Of a stretch of 33,692 nucleotides of DNA, positions 25,478-33,225 are shown piece after piece. The position numbers and the translations under genes are program-made. Within the stretch, counting starts at the first letter, position 1; each line of letters starts with the position of its first letter. This DNA is from Lewinellaceae bacterium. Lineage in GTDB: Bacteria > Bacteroidota > Bacteroidia > Chitinophagales > Saprospiraceae. Under the pieces are notes generated by a model. The model was given only the letters and a program-made list of their open reading frames with translations. It did no database searches and was not told the origin of the DNA. The stretch spans positions 1 to 33,692 of the forward strand of contig CANHEE010000021.1 in the NCBI GenBank assembly GCA_947459655.1. The letters are read 5' to 3'.

Positions 25478-25514
25478 AAATCCCGGGATTTCCGAAAAGG
25501 CAAACCCGGGATTT
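25478..25514 (-). terminator. Terminator of the Lys/Ala-rich protein gene
   Basis: A perfect ten-base-pair stem (AAATCCCGGG at 25478-25487 and CCCGGGATTT at 25505-25514) with a 17-base loop, followed on the minus strand by TTTTCTGTTTT. Each arm also holds the self-complementary CCCGGG. Confidence 0.8.
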
Positions 25515-25537
25515 GTGAAACCTGTCTACCGATAGGC

Positions 25538-26080
25538 TTATTTTTCCTTTTTCACATAAGTTTTGTTACCATTGGCGTTGATGTAGTACACACCGCCTTT
25601 TGCTCCCTGATAAAGTGTTCTTCCTTTCTCATCTTTCCCGAACACCTTGTCCGACTTGGCTACTTCTTTTTCGGTAGCGGGTGTCGCTTTTTCAGCCTTT
25701 ACTTTGGTCTCCTTGGCGGGAGCAGCAGCTTTTTCCTTCACTGTCTTTGTGTCTTTGGCAGGTTTTGCCTCCGCTTTAGCAGCAGGTGCTTTTGTCTCCT
25801 TGGTTGAAGGCTTATCTTTCTTAGCATCGGCCGCAGACTTGTCCTTAGCAGCTTTTGGCGCTTTCGAATCGGTAACCTTTGCCTCTTTAGCGGGTTTTGA
25901 TTCCGCTTTGGCCGCAGGTATCTTGGTTTCTTTTGTTGCAGGCTTATCGGCCTTGGTAGCTTTGGTTTCCTTCGCAGCTTTCGCCTTTGGCGCTGCGGGT
26001 TCCTTCTGAGCCTGTGCACTGAAAGTCGTAAAAAGGAAAGCAATAAATGTCAGAACGATAATTTGTTTAATGGATTTCAT
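25538..26080 (-). CDS. Secreted Lys/Ala-rich repeat protein with PBCV-basic-adaptor-like C-terminus
   Basis: A 180-residue protein with a signal peptide (MKSIKQIIVLTFIAFLFTTF, cleaved near residue 24), then about 120 residues of low-complexity Lys/Ala/Pro/Glu/Thr resembling histone H1 tails. Within it a block recurs 44 residues apart (starting DKPATKETKIPAAKAE at 45 and DKPSTKETKAPAAKAE at 89), with matching similarity in the DNA at a 132-base offset. The last 30 residues (about 149-177) read GRTLYQGAKGGVYYINANGN followed by KTYV, close to the PBCV-specific basic adaptor motif (GRxIYxGxxGGxYYxxxxGxKxYV). The function is unknown; binding of an acidic polymer or surface attachment is a guess. 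It is terminated by its own strong hairpin. Confidence 0.7.
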   Translation of the reverse strand: MKSIKQIIVLTFIAFLFTTFSAQAQKEPAAPKAKAAKETKATKADKPATKETKIPAAKAESKPAKEAKVTDSKAPKAAKDKSAADAKKDKPSTKETKAPAAKAEAKPAKDTKTVKEKAAAPAKETKVKAEKATPATEKEVAKSDKVFGKDEKGRTLYQGAKGGVYYINANGNKTYVKKEK

Positions 26081-26162
26081 TTTAAGAAAATTAATAAATT
26101 AACAATGATAATTCTAAATGGACAAAACCAGTAATCTAATGAAATAACAAAATGGACTATCA

Positions 26163-27161
26163 TCAACCATTTTCAAGCGTATGCCAGAGCAGATCTTTCA
26201 GTTCCTGTATCCCCTGTTCGGCAATGGCAGAAATAAAAATGTGTGGGATGTCTTTTGGCAATTCCGGCTCAATCAGGTCTTGAATCAGTTCGTCATCAAC
26301 AAGATCGCATTTGGTAATGGCGATGATGCGCGGCTTGTCCAGCAATTCCGGATTGAACATCTCCAACTCCTTGAGCAAAATATGGTACTCTTTCACGATA
26401 TCATCGGCGTTGGAGGGTATCATAAACAACAACACAGCATTGCGTTCAATATGCCTCAGGAAGCGGTGCCCGAGTCCTTTACCCTCATGGGCGTTCTCGA
26501 TAATTCCCGGGATATCGGCCATGATGAAGGAGCGGTGTCCCCGGTAACTGACAATTCCAAGATTGGGGACAAGGGTTGTAAAAGGGTAGTCGGCAATCTG
26601 TGGTTTTGCGGCAGACATCACAGACAAAAGTGTAGACTTTCCGGCATTGGGAAATCCTACCAGGCCGACATCGGCAAGCACCTTCAATTCGAGGGTGACC
26701 CAGCCTTCGCGGCCTTGCTCACCGGGTTGAGCATACTGTGGCACCTGATTGGTGGGAGATACAAAATGCTGGTTTCCACGGCCGCCACGGCCACCTGCAA
26801 ACAACACTCCGGTTTGTCCGTGTTCAGTAATCTCGCCCAGTTTCTCTCCGGTTTCCTCATCGACGATGATGGTCCCGAGCGGCACATCGACCACTACATC
26901 TTCACCATCTGCACCGGTACAGTTTTTCCCGGAACCGTTTACGCCATCCTTGGCGAGGAGGTGTTTGCGGTAGCGCAGATGCAGCAATGTCCACAGATTT
27001 TCATTGCCCCTGACAATTACTGAACCCCCTTTTCCGCCGTCACCACCATCCGGACCGCCCATTGCGGTCATGCCATCACGATAAAAGTGAACGGAACCGG
27101 CTCCGCCCTTGCCTGACCGGCAAAAGACCCGGATGTAATCGATAAAATTCTGTTCTGCCAA
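26163..27161 (-). CDS. obg: GTPase Obg/CgtA
   Basis: A 332-residue essential GTPase of ribosome (50S) maturation and stress signalling. Residues 1-158 are the glycine-rich Obg fold ([15 protein letters not shown] and similar). The G domain follows with G1 GFPNAGKST, switch [13 protein letters not shown]3 DIPGI, G4 ITKCDL and G5 ISAIAEQ. The variable C-terminal domain is essentially missing, as in other Bacteroidota. The start is a TTG at 27161 ([13 protein letters not shown]), supported because no upstream ATG fits and this is the conserved beginning. Confidence 0.95.
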   Translation of the reverse strand: MAEQNFIDYIRVFCRSGKGGAGSVHFYRDGMTAMGGPDGGDGGKGGSVIVRGNENLWTLLHLRYRKHLLAKDGVNGSGKNCTGADGEDVVVDVPLGTIIVDEETGEKLGEITEHGQTGVLFAGGRGGRGNQHFVSPTNQVPQYAQPGEQGREGWVTLELKVLADVGLVGFPNAGKSTLLSVMSAAKPQIADYPFTTLVPNLGIVSYRGHRSFIMADIPGIIENAHEGKGLGHRFLRHIERNAVLLFMIPSNADDIVKEYHILLKELEMFNPELLDKPRIIAITKCDLVDDELIQDLIEPELPKDIPHIFISAIAEQGIQELKDLLWHTLENG

Positions 27162-27193
27162 AGTTTTTTATTGCTGTTTTCTGATGTTCTTAA

Positions 27194-27290
27194 GTGCTGC
27201 AAAAATAAGCAATTTTGCACATATATGCGCTGATTCGGGCATTATTGTCAAATTTACCGGATTGACCATAAAATGTGTAATTTGCAGCAC
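27194..27290. repeat. Nested, mutually exclusive inverted repeats upstream of obg
   Basis: GTGCTGCAAA (27194-27203) is perfectly complementary to TTTGCAGCAC (27281-27290), 77 bases apart. TGCAAAA (27198-27204) is also perfectly complementary to TTTTGCA (27213-27219) with an eight-base loop, so the left arm can pair with only one of the two partners at once. Chance is not excluded for arms of this length. Confidence 0.4.
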
Positions 27291-27385
27291 CGAAGCAGAT
27301 TTGCGTTTCCGGACTTGATTTCAATTTCGTGCAATTCGAGTCGTTCGCGAATAAAAATAAAAACTGACGCCATCCCAAAAGTACC

Positions 27386-27424
27386 GTCATTTCAGGCAGA
27401 AATTACTGTCATTCCGGTCTGAAA
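27386..27424 (+). promoter_or_regulatory. Two 17-base direct repeats with 22-base period upstream of the GCS2-CBS promoter
   Basis: The copies at 27386-27402 and 27408-27424 agree at 13 of 17 positions, with conserved ends GTCATT and GAAA. The 22-base step is two helical turns, and the second copy ends nine bases before the -33 box: a layout typical of a tandemly bound activator. No regulator is identified. Confidence 0.4.
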
Positions 27425-27433
27425 ATGAATATA

Positions 27434-27465
27434 CTTGCATTTCTTTACACTTAACGATATATTTG
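27434..27465 (+). promoter_or_regulatory. Promoter of the GCS2-CBS gene
   Basis: CTTG at 27434-27437 (one base off TTTG), a 20-base spacer, and TATATTTG at 27458-27465, 22 bases before the ATG. Confidence 0.65.
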
Positions 27466-27487
27466 TATATCAAACAACATACAAACT

Positions 27488-29416
27488 ATGGGAATACAGA
27501 AAGCTGGAGTGATGGAAGGTGAAGCCTTACAACATTTCGTAACACACCTACTGAAAGATGTAAAGGCACTAGAATACATGCTGGAGCACGATATGTTTGA
27601 AACCGATACCATGCGTATCGGTGCCGAGCAGGAAATGTGTCTGGTCGACAACAGAACATACAGGCCGGCATCCATCAACATGGAGGTACTCGACAAAATG
27701 AAGCAATACCCATGGTGTGTCACTGAACTGGCCAGATTCAATTTGGAGACCAACCTTTCACCCCAGGTTTTTTCCGGAAAAGCCCTCAGCCTAATGGAGG
27801 AGGAAAACCGACGGAACCTGGAAATCATTCAGGAACACCTCAACGATTTTGATGCGCGCATCATACTTACAGGCATTCTTCCTACACTCCGGAAATCAGA
27901 TCTCGGACTCCACAACCTCACACCCAAAGAGCGCTATTTTGCTTTGGTCGAGGCCATCAACAGTAGTTTGCAGAAAAGAGCCATAGAATTCAAACTGGAT
28001 GGCATTGATGAATTGTCCATCTCCCACGATTCTCCGCTGATTGAGGCCTGTAACACAAGCTATCAGGTTCACCTGCAGGTCTGTCCCAACGATTTTGCAG
28101 CCATGTACAATATTTCACAGACACTCGCCGCACCGGTGATTGCCATTGCAGCCAATTCTCCGATGGTGTTCGGAAAAAGGTTGTGGCATGAGTCGCGAAT
28201 TGCGTTGTTCCAGCAGGCGCTTGACACACGCTCGTCCAACGACCACATGCGCGAACGCAGTCCGAGGGTAAATTTCGGAAAAGGCTGGCTGCAAAACTCG
28301 ATACTCGAAATATACCGCGAGGATATCTCAAGATTCCGCGTTTTACTTGGCGGTGATGTAGATGAAGATTCCATAGAAACCATTCGAAAGGGTAAAATCC
28401 CCAAACTGCGTGCCCTGCAGCTGCACAACTCATCTGTGTATCGCTGGAACAGACCTTGCTACGGCATCAGCGACAACGGCAAACCACACCTCAGAATCGA
28501 AAACAGAATTCTGGCCGCCGGTCCGACCGTCGTGGATGAAATTGCCAACGCAGCTTTCTGGCTTGGAGCGATGGTCGGAATGAAAGAGGCGTACGGCGAC
28601 GTGACCAAATTGCTCTCCTACGAAGACATCCGAGATAATTTCGACAAAGCCTGCAAATTTGGGATAGACTCTAAATTCAACTGGATCAACGACACCAAAA
28701 TCTCCGCAGTTGATCTCATCAAAGAGGAACTCGTCCCACTGGCGATAAAAGGGCTGGAAATGCAGGGAATTGATAGGGATGATATCAGTAAATACATCGG
28801 CATCATAGAAGGCAGGGCAAAAAAACAAATGAATGGCGCCCGCTGGATGCTCAGAACATTCACCAAACTGAAAAAAGAAACATCCGTCGATGAGGCCATC
28901 ACCATCATGACGGCAACAATGATTAAAAACCAAAACCTGTCCAAACCTGTGCATACCTGGGAAGAACCAAGCGAAGGCGATATTGAGGAATATCGTCCAA
29001 ACCACCTTCATGTGGAAGAATTTATGGAAACCGACCTGTTTACAGTCCACAAAGACGATATCATCGATCTGGTTGCAGAAATGATGAACTGGCGCAAAAT
29101 CAGGTACATGCCTGTGGAGGACAACAAAGGACAGCTTATCGGACTCGTTACTTCAAGAATTCTTCTGCGACACTATACACAGAAGGAAAATGCACTCGCT
29201 GATAAAAAACAAACGGTAGATGACATCATGATCCGGCAACCAATCACCGTAAGTCCCGGCGCCACCATACTCGAAGCACTGAACATCATGCGAACCAACA
29301 AAATAGGTTGCCTTCCTGTGGTCAAAAACAAGGAACTTATTGGCATCATCACTGAGGTGGATTTTCTGCGGATTACGGGACGGCTCCTCAACAGGGTTGC
29401 AGGCAAGAAAAAATGA
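27488..29416 (+). CDS. GCS2-family carboxylate-amine ligase with C-terminal CBS pair
   Basis: A 642-residue fusion. Residues 20-480 belong to the glutamate-cysteine ligase family 2 (GCS2) fold: the metal/ATP-binding IGAEQEMCLVDN (44-55), FNLETNLSPQVF (84-95), DSPLIEACNTSYQVHLQV and ENRILAAGPTVVDEIANAAF. Residues 508-575 and 578-635 are two CBS motifs (TVHKDDIIDLVAEMM... and ITVSPGATILEALNIM...), which typically bind adenosine nucleotides and control enzymes or channels. It likely makes a gamma-glutamyl or similar amide bond under energy-charge control. Whether the product is gamma-glutamylcysteine is unproven; no gshB neighbour exists. The promoter and direct repeats upstream suggest individual regulation. 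Confidence 0.88.
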   Translation: MGIQKAGVMEGEALQHFVTHLLKDVKALEYMLEHDMFETDTMRIGAEQEMCLVDNRTYRPASINMEVLDKMKQYPWCVTELARFNLETNLSPQVFSGKALSLMEEENRRNLEIIQEHLNDFDARIILTGILPTLRKSDLGLHNLTPKERYFALVEAINSSLQKRAIEFKLDGIDELSISHDSPLIEACNTSYQVHLQVCPNDFAAMYNISQTLAAPVIAIAANSPMVFGKRLWHESRIALFQQALDTRSSNDHMRERSPRVNFGKGWLQNSILEIYREDISRFRVLLGGDVDEDSIETIRKGKIPKLRALQLHNSSVYRWNRPCYGISDNGKPHLRIENRILAAGPTVVDEIANAAFWLGAMVGMKEAYGDVTKLLSYEDIRDNFDKACKFGIDSKFNWINDTKISAVDLIKEELVPLAIKGLEMQGIDRDDISKYIGIIEGRAKKQMNGARWMLRTFTKLKKETSVDEAITIMTATMIKNQNLSKPVHTWEEPSEGDIEEYRPNHLHVEEFMETDLFTVHKDDIIDLVAEMMNWRKIRYMPVEDNKGQLIGLVTSRILLRHYTQKENALADKKQTVDDIMIRQPITVSPGATILEALNIMRTNKIGCLPVVKNKELIGIITEVDFLRITGRLLNRVAGKKK

Positions 29417-29448
29417 GCAAATACTGAAATTTCCTCCCCCGAATCGTT

Positions 29449-29456
29449 TACCTTTG
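29449..29456 (+). promoter_or_regulatory. -7 box upstream of the transketolase subunit gene
   Basis: TACCTTTG fits TAnnTTTG and lies 29 bases before the ATG. A -33 element at correct spacing is not clear. Confidence 0.5.
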
Positions 29457-29485
29457 CGGCTTAATCGTACAAAATTTACATTTTA

Positions 29486-30358
29486 ATGGCTAAGCTCAGC
29501 GATTTGATAAATATCGCCTCACAGGTGAGAAGAGACATCGTAAGAATGGTTTACTATGTCAATTCAGGTCACCCGGGAGGCTCACTCGGATGTGCAGACT
29601 TTCTCACCGCGCTTTACTTCGATACCATGAAACGCAAAAAGCGTTTCAATATGGACGGCAGCGGCGAAGATGTCTTTTTCCTCTCCAATGGACACATTTC
29701 TCCGCTTTTCTACAGCGTTCTGGCTCATGCCGGATATTTCAAAGTGAATGAGCTGAACACCTTCCGAAAAATTAACTCCCGATTACAGGGGCATCCCACC
29801 ACACATGAGGGATTACCGGGCGTAAGGGTAGCATCGGGTTCCCTTGGACAGGGTGTTTCCGTGGCCTGCGGAGTAGCCATCGCCAAAAAAATGAACAATG
29901 ATTCCAGCGTAGTTTTTGCACTCACCGGAGATGGCGAATTGCAGGAAGGCCAAATATGGGAAGCACTGATGTTTGCCGCCCATAAAAAACTGGACAACCT
30001 CATTGTAACGGTAGACTGGAACGGACAGCAAATAGATGGTTCAAACGACAAAGTTTTGTCACTGGGCGATCTCCCTGCAAAATTCAAAGCATTCGGGTGG
30101 CAGGTCATCCGCCTGCAAGAAGGCAACAACATGGAGGCGGTACAAAAAACGCTCAGAAGTGCCAGGAGAAAAACCGGAAAAGGTAAGCCCATAGCCATAC
30201 TCATGAATACCGAAATGGGATATGGTGTCGATTTTATGATGGGTTCACACGAATGGCATGGAGTGGCTCCAAACAAAGAGCAGACCCACAAAGCACTTGC
30301 TCAACTGCCGGAAACACTCGGCGATTACGAATATCCCTCAGATCCGCTGAAAAACTGA
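29486..30358 (+). CDS. Transketolase, N-terminal (thiamine-binding) subunit
   Basis: A 290-residue protein equal to the first domain of transketolase. It carries the substrate-site segment NSGHPGGSLGCADFL near the N-terminus, and the thiamine pyrophosphate motif GDGELQEGQIWEAL followed about 25 residues later by the asparagine-bearing VDWNGQQIDG. Split transketolases need a separate C-terminal subunit carrying the pyrimidine and C-terminal domains. Here the gene is closed by a terminator and the next gene is unrelated, so the partner is encoded elsewhere. The protein ends cleanly (SDPLKN), arguing for a genuine split rather than a truncation. Confidence 0.93.
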   Translation: MAKLSDLINIASQVRRDIVRMVYYVNSGHPGGSLGCADFLTALYFDTMKRKKRFNMDGSGEDVFFLSNGHISPLFYSVLAHAGYFKVNELNTFRKINSRLQGHPTTHEGLPGVRVASGSLGQGVSVACGVAIAKKMNNDSSVVFALTGDGELQEGQIWEALMFAAHKKLDNLIVTVDWNGQQIDGSNDKVLSLGDLPAKFKAFGWQVIRLQEGNNMEAVQKTLRSARRKTGKGKPIAILMNTEMGYGVDFMMGSHEWHGVAPNKEQTHKALAQLPETLGDYEYPSDPLKN

Positions 30359-30376
30359 TTTAATAAAAATATGTAC

Positions 30377-30417
30377 AAAGCACCAGCGATTTCAAAACGT
30401 CATTGGTGCTTTTTTTA
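30377..30417 (+). terminator. Terminator after the transketolase subunit gene
   Basis: A nine-base-pair stem (AAAGCACCA at 30377-30385, TGGTGCTTT at 30404-30412) with an 18-base loop and a run of T residues, 18 bases past the stop codon. Confidence 0.8.
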
Positions 30418-30447
30418 TGTCAAAGTAACAAATTTGTTGAATTTTAC

Positions 30448-30455
30448 TACTTTTG
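30448..30455 (+). promoter_or_regulatory. Possible -7 box of the HD-VIT1 operon
   Basis: TACTTTTG fits TAnnTTTG. It lies 125 bases before the HD gene, implying a long leader if used. No matched -33 box. Confidence 0.35.
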
Positions 30456-30580
30456 AAGCGACCGGCAGACGCAAAGACACTTCCGTTGAATCCGCCAGTT
30501 TTCTTTTCAGCCACGAACGCAATAATGGTTTACAATGCGAAACTGTAAATTGTTGAAAAGAAATCATCATACTGATTAAG

Positions 30581-31156
30581 ATGGACTACAGAGCCGTAAA
30601 AAAATATGTGCTGAAGAAGATGGAAAAGGAACTGCTTCCTTTGTACACTTATCACGGAATCCATCATACACTCGATGTGCTGAGGGTCTGTAGGCGTTTA
30701 TGTAAAACAGAGAACATTGGAGAAAAAGATGCAATGTTATTGCAGACTGCCGTTTTGCCACACGATATTGGCTTTACAGTTTCACCAACAGAGCACGAAC
30801 GCAGCGGTTGTTTGATTGCAAAGGAAATCCTCCCGCAATTTGGTTACCACGATGGCGATATCGAGGCCATCTGCTCAATGATTATGGCGACTAAAATACC
30901 TCAGACACCACGATCCTTGCCGGAAAAAGTCATGTGTGACGCCGATTTGGATTATCTCGGAAGAAACGATTTTTTCACTATAGGTCAAACACTTTTTGAG
31001 GAACTGAAGTCACTGGGTGTTATCGAGACCGAGCAGCAATGGAATACCATGCAGCAACAATTTCTGGAACAACACCGGTACCACACCCAAACCACCATCA
31101 GGCTCCGCGAAGCCCAAAAGCAAAAACACCTGAAATTCATCAAAGAACTTTTATAG
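30581..31156 (+). CDS. HD-domain phosphohydrolase
   Basis: A 191-residue protein with the HD layout H...HD...D: YHGIHHTLDVL (His28/His29), TAVLPHDIGF (His61-Asp62) and VMCDADLDYLG (Asp120/122). HD proteins hydrolyse nucleotides or cyclic dinucleotides with divalent metal; the substrate is unknown. It resembles a stand-alone HD module without sensor domains. It ends seven bases before the VIT1-like gene, so the two are likely cotranscribed, which may tie it to metal handling or stress signalling, though only by position. Confidence 0.82.
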   Translation: MDYRAVKKYVLKKMEKELLPLYTYHGIHHTLDVLRVCRRLCKTENIGEKDAMLLQTAVLPHDIGFTVSPTEHERSGCLIAKEILPQFGYHDGDIEAICSMIMATKIPQTPRSLPEKVMCDADLDYLGRNDFFTIGQTLFEELKSLGVIETEQQWNTMQQQFLEQHRYHTQTTIRLREAQKQKHLKFIKELL

Positions 31157-31163
31157 ATACACT

Positions 31164-31868
31164 ATGTCAGGACACCATCATCATCACGAAGAACACCTCG
31201 AAAGCTCAGACATCATCAAGGACGTCGTTATTGGAATGTCTGACGGCCTTACCGTTCCTTTTGCCCTGGCTGCCGGTTTGAGCGGTGCGGTCACAGACAA
31301 TCACCTCATCATTGTTGCCGGCATTGCGGAAATTGCAGCGGGTGCGATTGCAATGGGTCTTGGCGGTTATCTGTCCGGACAAACCGAATTACATCATTAC
31401 CAATCCGAACTTAAACGAGAATACTGGGAAATTGAACACAAACGCGACTGGGAAATCAAGGAGGTCAAAGACATTTTTCTGGAGATGGGGCTGAGCGAGA
31501 CAATTGCCGATGAGGCTACTGCGGAGCTCATCAAAGACGAAAAGAAATGGGTCGACTTTATGATGCGGCATGAGCTTGGTTTGGAAGAACCGGATGAAAA
31601 GCGTGCTACCAAAAGCGCATTCAATATCGGTATTTCCTATATCATCGGGGGTATTATTCCCCTAACAGCTTACTTTTTGACAGATACACCGCATCAGGGA
31701 TTGCTGTATTCGACGGCCATCACACTTGTTTGTCTTTTCATTTTCGGTTACTACAGAAGTAAAATGACCGGACAGCCACTTTGGGAGGGTGCCACAAAAA
31801 CCATGATTATCGGAGCCATAGCTGCTGCGACTGCATATGCGGTAGCCAAAACTTTTGGCGCAGCCTGA
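31164..31868 (+). CDS. VIT1/CCC1-family metal transporter
   Basis: A 234-residue protein with about five membrane helices. The N-terminus is a histidine/glutamate stretch (SGHHHHHEEH) suited to metal binding. Helix 1 carries VVIGMSDGLTVPFALAAGLS, the VIT family signature, and helix 2 GIAEIAAGAIAMGLGGYLSG, both conserved in iron/manganese exporters. A cytoplasmic helical segment rich in Glu/Lys (about 72-145) corresponds to the VIT metal-binding domain. VIT1/CCC1 proteins move Fe(II) or Mn(II) out of the cytosol. It is the second gene of the HD operon and converges on the redoxin gene with only 13 bases between stops. Confidence 0.9.
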   Translation: MSGHHHHHEEHLESSDIIKDVVIGMSDGLTVPFALAAGLSGAVTDNHLIIVAGIAEIAAGAIAMGLGGYLSGQTELHHYQSELKREYWEIEHKRDWEIKEVKDIFLEMGLSETIADEATAELIKDEKKWVDFMMRHELGLEEPDEKRATKSAFNIGISYIIGGIIPLTAYFLTDTPHQGLLYSTAITLVCLFIFGYYRSKMTGQPLWEGATKTMIIGAIAAATAYAVAKTFGAA

Positions 31869-31881
31869 GTATTAAATCACT

Positions 31882-32439
31882 TCACTCCCTCCACTTGATG
31901 TTGCACCCCATACTTGGATACTGCGCGGAGGAGACCTGCTGACCTGCAAGAATAGCATCCAGGGCATCAGACAAATCTTTTCCGGTAGGCTGTATGGCAT
32001 TTCCCGGCCTTGAGTTATCCAGTCTGCCGCGATAGGCAAGTTTTAGTTCGCCGTCAAAAACGTAAAAATCAGGAGTGCAGGCAGCATCGTATGCTAATGC
32101 TACCTCCTGTTTTTCATCATACAAATATGGAAAAGTATAACCACACTTTTCGGCATGAAGCTTCATCAATTCTGGTCCGTCTTCCGGAACCGTGCCAACG
32201 TCGTTGGAGGAGATGGCTATAAATGAAACTCCCTTACTCTGGTACCGTTTTGCAAGGGCAACCATGCACTCGTTAAGGTGAATGACATAAGGACAGTGAT
32301 TGCAGATGAACATGATAACTGTCGCTTTATCAGACTTCATTTTTGCAAGCGAAAGCGGAGAACCACTGATGGTATCTGTCAATGTAAAATCTGGTGCCTT
32401 CGTTCCCAAGGGCATCATATTGGAGGGGGTTAAAGCCAT
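31882..32439 (-). CDS. Thioredoxin/AhpC-TSA family redoxin
   Basis: A 185-residue peroxiredoxin-like redoxin: the N-terminal GTKAPDFTLTDTISGSPLSL leads to the active-site CNHCPYVIHLNE (a CxxC) after the VIMFI strand, then AISSNDVGTVPEDGPELMKL and the LAYRGRLDNSRPGNA segment typical of this Bacteroidota subgroup. No signal peptide is present, so it is probably cytoplasmic. The reductase partner is not in the window. It lies six bases downstream of the outer-membrane protein gene on the same strand. Confidence 0.87.
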   Translation of the reverse strand: MALTPSNMMPLGTKAPDFTLTDTISGSPLSLAKMKSDKATVIMFICNHCPYVIHLNECMVALAKRYQSKGVSFIAISSNDVGTVPEDGPELMKLHAEKCGYTFPYLYDEKQEVALAYDAACTPDFYVFDGELKLAYRGRLDNSRPGNAIQPTGKDLSDALDAILAGQQVSSAQYPSMGCNIKWRE

Positions 32440-32445
32440 TTTGTG

Positions 32446-33225
32446 TTATTTTCTTTTGCCGATCTGCGCCTGAAGGTACAGGTTGAAAAAATAAGGTCGG
32501 TTTTGATTGTTTGCCACCATGATGGGCACATTGCGGGCATACAAATCAGCCGCCAGTCCGACCTCTATGGAGCGAACAAATTCCTCGTACGCACCCCAGT
32601 CAAGGTGAACTCCTACATTTACATGGGCGCCGGGAACGAATCTCATCTCACCAAGTCCCGTAAAAAAAGGAGCCGCACCTGCAATTTTTTCCTTGTTCAG
32701 AAAAAGATTGGCAGTCTCGGGACTGTATTTGATATAGTTGTCAACAACTTTCGTGGTAGAATTTTCGGAGGACCGCAGTTGCAGATAATATGGTTTCAGC
32801 ATGCCCAGTACGGGACCGAAACTGTAACTCATTCCCACAGCAACTCCATGGGCAGCATCCTTCTCAGACAGATAGCGCTTCTCACCCCAACACCCGCGAA
32901 GTTGCCAAAAACTGTTCCGCTTCGCATACATATAGGAATTGGAGGTCTGAATTGTGATGCCCGGTGGACTCACCCTGCTTTCTTTGGGATTGCGCGAATA
33001 GCCGAAATCAATCTTACAAAAAGTAGTTTTATAATAGGTTTTTAGGTCACCCCAGAGGTAACCCACCGACATTCCGTTTGTTTTTCCATCAATCAGAACC
33101 GCATTTTCCTTGTTGTACACAAGACCCTTACTCTGTGGAGATGCCTGACGAATCTGAAAATTCGCTTGGGCACTCACAGCGCTTACAGTCAGTAAACAAC
33201 AAAAAATATGTACAATTCTTTTCAT
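32446..33225 (-). CDS. Predicted outer-membrane beta-barrel protein, unknown function
   Basis: A 259-residue protein with a signal peptide (MKRIVHIFCCLLTVSAVSAQ). The mature part alternates hydrophobic and polar residues with frequent aromatic ends (for example YLWGDLKTYYKTTFCKIDFGY, RSIEVGLAADLYARN and a final FFNLYLQAQIGKRK), consistent with an eight-to-ten-stranded barrel. No family was recognised with certainty. The ATG at 33225 is chosen over an in-frame ATG at 33246 because it begins a correct signal peptide. It is the first gene of a two-gene unit with the redoxin. Confidence 0.6.
   Translation of the reverse strand: MKRIVHIFCCLLTVSAVSAQANFQIRQASPQSKGLVYNKENAVLIDGKTNGMSVGYLWGDLKTYYKTTFCKIDFGYSRNPKESRVSPPGITIQTSNSYMYAKRNSFWQLRGCWGEKRYLSEKDAAHGVAVGMSYSFGPVLGMLKPYYLQLRSSENSTTKVVDNYIKYSPETANLFLNKEKIAGAAPFFTGLGEMRFVPGAHVNVGVHLDWGAYEEFVRSIEVGLAADLYARNVPIMVANNQNRPYFFNLYLQAQIGKRK

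Larger units (their letters stand above)
27162..27487. other. Divergent intergenic region between obg and the GCS2-CBS gene
   Basis: No convincing gene. It holds nested inverted repeats (27194-27290), a minus-strand TAAATTTG box at 27249-27256 that could serve obg, a 17-base imperfect direct repeat (27386-27402 and 27408-27424) and the promoter of the downstream plus-strand gene. Confidence 0.6.

Noticed and set aside
25478-25514. CCCGGG palindromes as a possible operator
   Set aside because: The two arms pair over ten bases just after a stop codon with T-rich sequence following on the minus strand, so a terminator is the simpler reading.
25647-26009. 120-residue plus-strand Ala/Ser/Val-rich frame
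   Set aside because: It is the antisense shadow of the Lys/Ala-rich gene; its composition follows from the opposite strand's Lys and Ala codons.
27190-27390. 66-residue minus-strand frame upstream of obg
   Set aside because: It covers inverted repeats and possible promoter elements, with no recognisable protein features.
29486-30358. Truncated or frameshifted full-length transketolase
   Set aside because: The protein ends cleanly at the normal domain boundary and a terminator follows, which fits a naturally split subunit.
30371-30556. 61-residue reading frame between the transketolase subunit and the HD gene
   Set aside because: It starts inside a terminator hairpin, has no family resemblance and a cysteine-rich random-looking composition.
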